From: Mauremys mutica
Lineage: Eukaryota > Chordata > Testudines > Geoemydidae
Assembly (NCBI RefSeq): GCF_020497125.1
Contig: NC_059072.1
Coordinates: 54,222,697-54,286,696, forward strand
Direction: 5' to 3'
Length of the DNA: 64,000 bases
Position 1 is the first letter of the stretch. Each line of letters starts with the position of its first letter. Below are positions 57,039 through 64,000 of the stretch, piece after piece. Under the pieces are notes generated by a model. The model worked only from the letters and a program-made list of their open reading frames with translations, searched no databases and was not told where the DNA came from. A program made the position numbers and the translations under genes.

Positions 57039-59257
57039 TGATACAAGAGGCTTTTAGCTGCATTATACTGTGTGAGAAAACCAGCAGCACCATGGAGAGC
57101 ACTCGGCCACACAGCTGGAAGCAGGCAGAGAGGGAGAAAAACATGGTAAATGTCACCTGTCCCAATTAGCATAACAAAAGTGGTGACAGTATCATAATGT
57201 TTAGATGTGCGTAAAAATGTAGTTAGTTATAGATTTAAGGCTTTTTATTAATATTAAATAGTGATTGTTTAAGCAAGTTGTCATAAATAGTTAGTAAAAG
57301 GTTAAAACATAGTACCTGGTGGGCACCTGACCTGAGGACCAATCAGGGAAGAGAATTTGAAATTCCTAGGAGGGAACTTTCTCTCTCTCTCTGTGTGTGT
57401 GTGTTCTTAGCCATTTGGAATTACAAGGGTCCCGATGTTTTAATCAAGTCTTCTACCCGTTTCCACCTTTCTGAACTAATTTCTTCTAGTCAAGATAGTG
57501 AGTATTAGAAAGGTACTTTGTGTCCTCATCTAATAATCCTATGTTTGCAATTCTGTGTGTTTGTTATTGATTATTCTTCATTCTGCCTGTATTGTTTGTA
57601 CTGAGAAGGAGAGAGGATTCTCTCCAGAACTTAGCAAGGTTATACCCTATGAGTGTCCAGCTTGGACTCCTAGAGATTCTGTATTTTCTTGTTTTTTCTT
57701 TTAATAAATTCTTTCTATAAAGATTTGATTAAATCCCTCTACTGTGGATACAGGGGGAGGGGCTAAGAAACTCTTGGTGGTGAGACAAGCTTATCTCCGG
57801 GCAGAGAGGGGAGGGGGGAGGTTTCTCTCTCTGTGAGTTGATCTGTGTTTCCCCAGGGAACATCTTTGGAAAGAGGAAGGGGGGAATACAGGGGTGTCTC
57901 GGCCCACGTGAATCGACCGAGTGGTGGCAGCAAAAAGGGGACCTACCCTAGGATTTTAGGGTGGGGGAATACATCCTAGCTGGACACTCATAGGGTATAA
58001 CCTTGCTAAGTTCTGGAGAGAATCCTCTCTCCTTCTCAGTACAAACAATACAGGCAGAATGAAGAATAATCAATAACAAACACACAGAATTGCAAACATA
58101 GGATTATTAGATGAGGACACAAAGTACCTTTCTAATACTCACTATCTTGACTAGAAGAAATTAGTTCAGAAAGGTGGAAACGGGTAGAAGACTTGATTAA
58201 AACATCGGGACCCTTGTAATTCCAAACGGCTAAGAACACACACACACACAGAGAAAGTTCCCTCCTAGGAATTTCAAATTCTCTTCTCTGATTGGTCCTC
58301 AGGTCAGGTGCCCACCAGGTACTATGTTTTAACCCTTTACTAACTATTTATGACACAAGTTAACTAGAAATCCAAAATGGCGGCCACACTGATTTCTTAG
58401 GAAATCAAAATGGTTGTCTCGGGCAGAATTGACCAATAGCAGACAAGTAACTCGGGTGAAGTATTCACTAGACTGAGATTAGGTTCACTCCAAAAGCCTG
58501 AATTAGATATGCAGCAGAAGAGAGTGGAAAACAGAGAAGCTGATGGAGGAGCAGGTGGAAGGCATCAAAGAAGAACAGCTGAAAACTGTACCTGACAGAG
58601 CAAAGGACCTGAGACGAGTCTGATTCTGAGATGAATAGGAGTAAGTATAATTACGTTAAATATAAAGAATGCATGGGTATGGTTGTAAATAAAGCTAAAT
58701 GCCTGCATCTGAATGGATTCTTCCCCCACACATTCTATGATTGCCTTATCACCACTCATAGAATCTTATTACTTAGTAATGCCATTTAATGTGTAGTATT
58801 GTAATGTTGTGTAAGGCTTAAGTGCACTGTAACTAAATATTATGTTTAAATGTTACTCTGTTTTTGAAGAATTACTGCTTGAGTGTCAATCCTTTGAGAG
58901 GAGGACTGTATCATATCCTCCCAGTTATAGGCAGGCCATTATTAGGGTGCCCTGGGTCCAAATTTTGGGGTAACTTGGTGTCCCTGGGTGAGCCCACAGT
59001 GTTATTTGATGCATAAGTGAAGATACAGCACTCCCTAGTGGATAGGTGAATGATAGGCACCAAGCAATAAAGAAATTATTTTTGTTTATTTTAATGAATT
59101 GTCTTGAAAACAAGTTTTATAAACTCCCTGTAAAACCTGGGTAATTCCTCTAGGGTGGGCCACCTCCTGTTACCCATTTAGACAGGTCAAATTGATAATT
59201 GTTTACAGTTATAGGCGGGCAATTAAAAAGGTGCTTTGGGTCCAAATTTTGGGGTAA
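57039..59257 (+). mobile_element. 3' LTR of the ERV, rearranged
   Basis: Same start as the 5' LTR and an AATAAA at 58688-58693. Relative to the 5' LTR it carries the inverted-LTR insertion (57279-58355), lacks about 200-250 bases of U3 including CCAAT and TATA (junction near 58503), and lacks the AT-rich insert. After the first GGGGTAA (about 58974) it continues with 150 bases of leader-like sequence (to 59125), then a second partial U5 that ends in GGGGTAA at 59257. This is an LTR-leader-partial LTR order, as from unequal recombination or template switching. Confidence 0.78.
57279..58355. mobile_element. Fold-back element: two inverted LTR arms with 5-bp TSD
   Basis: Flanked by CAAGT at 57274-57278 and 58356-58360, a perfect 5-bp duplication. 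The left end TGTCATAAATAGTTAG and the right end CTAACTATTTATGACA are exact inverses. The arms are about 390 bases (57279-57672 and 57967-58355) and nearly identical, differing mainly in CT/GT dinucleotide tracts. The centre of about 295 bases contains a GTGGTGGCAGC stretch. In the left orientation it reads like an LTR with an AATAAA near 57703. So one whole LTR plus leader is followed by an inverted, truncated copy of itself. A fold-back transposon is the alternative. Confidence 0.85.
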
Positions 59258-60000
59258 CTTGAAGCACCACCACCAGACAATGTGTCATAATTATTTTCAT
59301 TCTTAGAATTGCTTACATACTACAGTAATTTTTTGCCTAATCTGGAGACAGTATTGGCATTTTTAGATGAACTGTTACAAGCAAATAAAAATTAGAAATG
59401 GACTAAAGAGAATGTGTGTATGTGCATTTAAGGAAGCAAAGAAACTGCTGACATCAGCTGAAGTTCTTACACACTTTGATGATTCGCTACCATTGCAATT
59501 TTCTTGTGATACTTCACCATATGGAGTGGGTTCCATTCTTTCCCACATTTTTCCTAATGGCAATTACTTTTGTCTCGTGAGCAATCACAACTCCTGAGAA
59601 GGACTATGTGCAAATAGAGTGAGAAGCTTTCAGCATTATCTTCAGAATTCAGAAGATCCCTACCTATCTGATGATCTGATGGGTTATTGCCATTACTTTC
59701 AATTTTTGGACTAAAACATGGAATTCCATTATTACCTGCTGCTCGTATGCAACAATGAGTATTGCTACTTTCAACTCATTCCTATACAATTCCTTCAAGG
59801 GACTCAGCACAGAAGTGCTGATGGGCTGTCACTCCCAGTGTGCCCAAAGTCCCATCAACCTGAAGAGACTTCAGGTAAAGTGTTCTATCTCAGTTTCATG
59901 GATAGGTTACCATCACTATCAAAGACATCAACAAAAAAACCCACTATGGATGACGTGCTTTCTTTTGTGAAGTGAATGGTACTACAAAGTTCAGTATTGA
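59258..60000 (+). pseudogene. Ty3/Gypsy RNase H region, second half of the split pol
   Basis: Resumes exactly after the retroviral duplication with EAPPPDNVS. Then NFLPNLETVL, KLLTSAEVLTHFDDSLPLQ and CDTSPYGVGSILSH (first RNase H catalytic Asp) follow in a frame interrupted by stops at 59286 and 59392. The open frame at 59718-59975 covers the region between RNase H and integrase (MDRLPSLSKTST). Decayed. Confidence 0.82.
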
Positions 60001-60153
60001 ATTAAAAGAATCCTCAGTTTGCACAGTTTGTGTTACATCAACATGAATTATCTGTGCATCATGTTTTCATCTTATGGGGAATGCAAGTGATCATTCTGAA
60101 ATCACTTAACTCTCATATTTGGAAGCTCTTCATGAAGGTCATTTTGTCACTGT

Positions 60154-60741
60154 ATGGATGAATGCCATAGCATGGAGTCATGTCTGGTGTCTGGAATTGA
60201 CAAAGACATTGAGAGGCAGGTGAAGTGCTGTGCTACATGTCAGCAAATTCAGCATTATGCTGGTCGAGTTCATCTACTCCTTTGGTCGTGGCCTCAGACT
60301 CCTGGAACATGTATTCATGTAGACTTTGCTGGACCTTTAGAAGATTATATGTTTTTGGTCATAGCTGATGCCGATTTGAAATGGCCAGAAGTTTTCAGAA
60401 TGACTTTTACAATAGCTATCAAGACCATTGGACATCTTCATACCTTGTTTAGCCAATTTGGTTTACCATTACACTTGATGAGTGACACTGGAAATGAGTT
60501 CTATTCTGAAGAATTTCAGAGGTTCCTAGCTTCAAATGGAAGTCAACACATACACTCTGCTCCATACCATCCTGCTACAGACAGACTAGCAGAACACAGT
60601 CTACAGACATTTAAGCATGCCTTAGGAGCTAACAAGTCTATTTTGAGTCATCAGCAGAAATTGGATAATGTCTTGCTTGTCTGCAGGAACGCACCACATG
60701 ATACCACTCAGGAGTCACCTGCAACTCTTTTCTTCAAGTGA
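60154..60741 (+). CDS. Ty3/Gypsy integrase core (open segment)
   Basis: 195 uninterrupted codons. VKCCATCQQ is the CC half of the zinc-binding end (the HH half is upstream, out of frame). The catalytic core has HVDFAGP (Asp near 60322), SDTGNEF (Asp near 60484) and LAEHSLQTFK (Glu near 60592); the last two are separated by 35 residues, the canonical D-35-E. HSAPYHPATDRLAE is the conserved stretch before the Glu. The ATG chosen lies inside the domain, so it is not a real start. Its intactness contrasts with the rest of the element, but upstream stops prevent a polyprotein. Confidence 0.88.
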   Translation: MDECHSMESCLVSGIDKDIERQVKCCATCQQIQHYAGRVHLLLWSWPQTPGTCIHVDFAGPLEDYMFLVIADADLKWPEVFRMTFTIAIKTIGHLHTLFSQFGLPLHLMSDTGNEFYSEEFQRFLASNGSQHIHSAPYHPATDRLAEHSLQTFKHALGANKSILSHQQKLDNVLLVCRNAPHDTTQESPATLFFK

Positions 60742-61556
60742 TCTTTGTGTATCTGTTAGGACCTGCCACATCCTGATATTACCTCACATGTAGCCAAATC
60801 CCATGCTATACAAATTGATCAATAACATGAGACTTGCCATCTTTCTTTTCAAGGAGACACTTTTCAAAGTCAAAACAAGGCAAACACACATATAAGGATA
60901 GAGAAAATAGTGGCAAAAGATTAGAAAATGCCACTTTTACTTATGTTGCAGTTCAGTTGCTGGAAGACCACAAGCACAGCACAGAACACATTTAGCCACT
61001 CATGGATCATGGCTTTATTCCACTGGCTGTGGAATGTATTAAGCTAAGTAGCCTTTATTTTATTCTGGGTAATATGTGGCAGGTGATGCACTAGAATTAG
61101 GCTTCTTGAGAATTGCTTTCAACTTGCTAAAGTGGTCATAGCACACAGAGGTGAGGTTAGATTTGTCCTACTTGGACTCTTATTAAATAGAGTGCAAAAA
61201 GAAAAATGAAGAGAAGTAGAGAATGTGTGTATGGGGGAATTAACTATCTGGAAAGAGATGAGTATCAAGAATCTTATTTTCACTTCTTGGGATTGCTCAA
61301 TACACAGCCATGGAGATGGTTGGTATCGTCTGGTTCCTTTCTTCATCTGGTCCATTCAGAACATCTTTCAGAATCAGGAAACAGTGTGGAGGTAAATCTT
61401 TGGGTCACAGTATGTCATGGTGATCATGAGAATGTTGCAGAGGATAGTAGATGTGGCAATTATATTGTAGCCTGCCACACCACAGTGAGTAAGTTGCTAA
61501 GTATGCCTTGGAAAACAAATGCCCCAAAGAAGTGGCAATGTTGTTACATCAAAAGT
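60742..61556 (+). other. Decayed Gypsy tail, then unassigned sequence
   Basis: To about 60985 shreds of the integrase C-terminal region can be read in other frames. The expected 3' LTR was not recognised. The open frame 61206-61634 runs into the hAT element and has no known domain. Confidence 0.4.
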
Positions 61557-61564
61557 GTCCAGTG

Positions 61565-61888
61565 CAGTGGTGGGCAGCCTGCGGCCCATCAGGGTAATCT
61601 GCTGGCGGGCCGCGAGACAGTTTGTTTACATTGACCATCCGCAGGCACAGCCGCCCGCAGCTCCCACTGGACACGGTTCGCCATTCCTGGCCAATGGGAG
61701 CTGCAGGAAACAGCAGCCAGCATGTCCCTGTGGCCCACACTGCTTCCCGCAGCTCCAGTTGGCCAGAAACAGTGAACTGCTGCCACTGGGAGCTGTGGGA
61801 GGCCATGCCTGTGGATGGTCCATGTAAACAAACTCTCTCGCAGACCGCCAGTGAATTACCCTGACAGGCCGCAGGTTGCCCACCACTG
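61565..61888. mobile_element. Palindromic hAT element with perfect 8-bp TSD
   Basis: GTCCAGTG flanks both sides (61557-61564 and 61889-61896). Ends CAGTGGTGGGC and GCCCACCACTG are perfect inverses, and the pairing continues inward (CCTGCGGCCCATCAGGG with CCCTGACAGGCCGCAGG, GTTTGTTTACATTGACC with GTCCATGTAAACAAAC) so nearly the whole 324 bases can form a hairpin. The opposing open frames of 80-120 codons result from the palindrome. Confidence 0.93.
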
Positions 61889-61896
61889 GTCCAGTG

Positions 61897-62259
61897 TAAA
61901 TAAACTTCCAATAGTCCTATCTATGAATACTTTTTCTCATCTTTAGGAAATTCTGGTGTCTTATTATAACATTTTGCAATCTCACCAGAAACTTTGAAAA
62001 CCCCTTCACAACAGTTCTTTTAGTCCAAAGTCAGCTTATTATTCCTGTTTGACTCCATTTAATACTTTCTTTCAACAATCAAAACACTGAAAGAAAGCAA
62101 GGTTGGAAAGCCAAGCTTGCATAAGTTAGGGAATGTCAGTATTAAGGTTGTCAGTGTCCTATTATATTGTATAATGTGTGAGGCTGTTGTCTGTGGGACC
62201 TCTGCCTCATTTACTGCAAAGGCTGGAAAGGTCAGTAGTGAATAAATCAAGTATGCAGG
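61897..62259. other. AT-rich non-coding spacer
   Basis: No feature recognised. Confidence 0.45.
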
Positions 62260-62880
62260 AAGAAAAAGGATAACCTTGTGGTTAAGGCACTTGACTGCAA
62301 CCCAGGAGACTGCAGTTAGGTCCTATCTCTGGTTCTTCCATAAACTTCCTGTGTGATATTAAGCAAGTCACGAAAATCAGAATTTTTCGAGGAATGCACT
62401 AATTGTGTGTTCTTCATTTTTTGAGTGCTCAACTTTAGAACTAGGGTTTGACTTTTCAGAAGTACTGAGTAGGGGGGGAGGGATAGCTCAGTGGTTTGAG
62501 CATTGGCCTGCTAAACCCAGGATTGTGAGCTCAACCCTTGAAGGGGCCATTTGGGGATTTAGTTGGGGATTGGTCCTGCATTCAGCAGGGGGTGGGACCA
62601 GATGACCTCCTGAGGTCCCTTCCAACCCCAATAGTCTATGATTCACAACTCCAGCTGAAGTCAATCCTCTCAGTGCTCAGCATTTCTGAAGAACAAGAAC
62701 TAGGTATCTCAAGATGGTCACCCCCTCACTAGGACATTAGTGAACATGTTTGTAAATTTTGTACTTCAGTTTCTTATCTGTGAAATGGAGATATCATCTC
62801 CCTACCTCAGAAGATAAATTCATTAAGCTTTATGAAGCACTTAGTATAGTGATGAGCACTGTAGAAAAGCCCATGAGGAA
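62260..62880 (+). repeat. MIR-like core SINE, interrupted by a Cry-like SINE
   Basis: The 5' part, TTGTGGTTAAGGCACTTGAC (A-box region) and then TGTGTGATATTAAGCAAGTCAC near 62350, and the 3' part, CTTCAGTTTCTTATCTGTGAAATGG near 62766 and TATAGTGATGAGCACTGTAGAAA, are in MIR order. The middle carries the SINE-core phrase CTCCAGCTGAAGTCAAT (62648 onward). The Cry-like SINE lies between the two halves. Confidence 0.6.
62472..62645 (+). repeat. Cry-like SINE (tRNA head, CR1-like tail)
   Basis: GGGATAGCTCAGTGGTTTGAG is a good tRNA D-arm/A box and TGTGAGCTCAACCCTTG a B box. A GGGGATTTAGTTGGGGATTGG linker follows, then the tail GACCTCCTGAGGTCCCTTCC, which matches the CR1 3' ends at 25113 and 52529 and ends in CTATGATTC. 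This composite is the Cry family described from cryptodiran turtles, mobilised by CR1. Near complete. Not a tRNA gene, since the acceptor stem does not pair. Confidence 0.85.
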
Positions 62881-63219
62881 ATAAAATATTTTTATTCAGA
62901 TTAATATTTAGATACTATGCAGTAAATAAGGCCTGGAGCCACACATTGAACAATGAGGATAAAAGGAAATATTAAACAGATGCCGTATTTACTGAGCATC
63001 ATCCATCCCATGTATTGAATGAGACTGCAGTTCTCTGGAAAAAACCTCTGTGATCATGTGATTAATGATGGTATCATAATGCATACATGCAAGTGGACAG
63101 AACTAAGTTTTCATGGCATATTTCGCTTGACTCTGCAACCTTAATAATAAATAAAAAGTGTTTTATATGAATTTTCCTAAGTGTGTATGTGGGGAGTGGG
63201 GGGTTGTTTTGTTACAGAA
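62881..63219. other. AT-rich spacer
   Basis: No feature recognised. Confidence 0.45.
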
Positions 63220-63480
63220 AACTGAAGTACCATAAATTTCAGCTTGTAAAACTGTCAATAGAGCTTGAACTCAGGACCTTCAAATCCACAGCAACATCTT
63301 TTCCACTTGTGTTAAAAGGAGTAACTGTTAGATGCAATAGGCTGTTATCCCATATGGGAAACAGCCACTACAGGGGAACACAACACATATTTTGGAAGTG
63401 ATTTACAGAGCTTTATGCTAGAAGTGCAGTAGGATTCCTGGGTTCTATTCCTGGCTCTGGGCGGAGAGTGTTGTTAAAGC
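63220..63480. repeat. SINE-like remnants
   Basis: The plus strand GAGCTTGAACTCAGGACCTTC (63263-63283) is an inverted B-box-like motif, as in an antisense tRNA-SINE. AGAAGTGCAGTAGGATTCC and GGTTCTATTCCTGGCTCTGGG near 63420-63461 resemble another tRNA-like SINE segment in sense. Old and diverged. Confidence 0.4.
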
Positions 63481-64000
63481 TGTGATAAAGAATAGCATAG
63501 CCAGACATGTAGATTTAATGCATTCATTCAGAAAAACTGTTGGTAAGTAAACTTAGAAATCCCTTTTTAGAGGCTTGGTTTCTAGCTCTCTCAGAAGTGA
63601 CTTTGTGCAACATCTGTTACCCCTTCAGTAATGCAGTGGGCAAAGGCTTTGCCTGCCTTTTAGGGTGGGGGTATGAGGACTTGTTAATACTGTGGGTTAT
63701 TGCACAGAAAAATTAAAAACGAATCACTGGAAGAAATAATGAACTCCTGGGGTTAGGACTACCCCCCCACCACACGCACACTTAAATTACAAGTTCCTGT
63801 TCCAAACCATGCACCTGTTCAAATAAATGGTTAGAATATTTTTTCATTCACAAAAACTACCCATATTTCTCTAACCTCATTCCAAAATATATATATTTAT
63901 ATATTCTGAACTTTGCAAACACATTCCACTTGAGGAAGAGCTCAAGCATGGGAAATTTCAGCCTGATTGTTTAAAGTTCAGCACATTTATAAGCAATTGA
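63481..64000. other. AT-rich end of the window
   Basis: Nothing recognised apart from a TATATATATTTATATAT tract near 63888-63904. Confidence 0.45.

Larger units (their letters stand above)
39679..59257 (+). mobile_element. Endogenous retrovirus inserted in the Gypsy pol gene
   Basis: The 19.6-kb provirus is flanked by CTTG at 39675-39678 and 59258-59261, a 4-bp duplication. Order: LTR, leader, gag remnant, RT thumb/RNase H, integrase, two retropepsin-like segments, env with an upstream splice acceptor, polypurine tract, LTR. The RNase H and integrase style and the 4-bp duplication suggest a class I (gamma/epsilon-like) virus, but this was not tested by phylogeny. About 8.5 kb is later insertions. 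Every gene is interrupted by stops, frameshifts or insertions; the provirus is defective. Confidence 0.88.

Noticed and set aside
62472..62645. tRNA gene
   Set aside because: Good A and B boxes, but no acceptor stem, and a CR1-like tail is attached: a SINE.
1..64000. CRISPR array or bacterial operon
   Set aside because: No regular short direct repeats with spacers, no operon structure; the content is vertebrate transposable elements.

Overview
The window is vertebrate genomic DNA with no host protein-coding exon, tRNA, rRNA or CRISPR array that I can recognise. It reads as an intergenic or intronic stretch packed with transposable elements of many ages. The best taxonomic clue is a complete tRNA-derived SINE at 62472-62645 whose tail matches the local CR1 3' end. 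That is the architecture of the Cry SINEs of cryptodiran turtles, so with the CR1, Harbinger and hAT families seen here I infer a turtle. No database search was run; family names rest on motifs, ends, target-site duplications (TSDs) and comparison of copies inside the window.

Layout. 1-15 kb: old LTR pieces, TIR miniature elements (MITEs), hAT elements with 8-bp TSDs, SINE fragments, solo LTRs at 9879-11114 (minus) and 12938-14098. 15.7-17.9 kb: a full-length non-autonomous PIF/Harbinger element with TAA duplications. 20-22 kb: a TA-flanked MITE, a decayed Harbinger piece and a hAT MITE with a perfect TSD. 23.75-26.66 kb: an antisense CR1 split by a CR1 tail, a hAT MITE and a solo LTR. 26.7-31.1 kb: mostly AT-rich sequence with few signals. 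31.1-37.5 kb: a pogo/Tigger transposase fragment, an antisense CR1, then a left-truncated Harbinger with both of its genes.

37.8-61 kb is the centrepiece. A Ty3/Gypsy element (gag, protease and RT to 39678; RNase H and integrase from 59258) is interrupted inside its pol gene by a 19.6-kb endogenous retrovirus (ERV) at 39679-59257 with a CTTG duplication. The ERV reads LTR, leader, gag remnant, RT/RNase H, integrase, two retropepsin-like segments, env, polypurine tract, LTR. It has itself been invaded by an antisense LINE, a GC-rich element, a 3.4-kb CR1, a hAT fragment, a foreign solo LTR in env, and a fold-back pair of inverted LTRs in its 3' LTR. All reading frames are broken. 61-64 kb: a palindromic hAT element, the Cry-like SINE inside an older MIR-like SINE, and SINE remnants.

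The most unusual signal is the pair of diverged retropepsin-like segments (48442-49010 and 52534-53141) downstream of integrase and upstream of env, a place where retroviruses normally carry no protease. Second is the 1077-bp inverted-LTR structure with a perfect 5-bp duplication. Both are inferences from short motifs and need genome-wide comparison.
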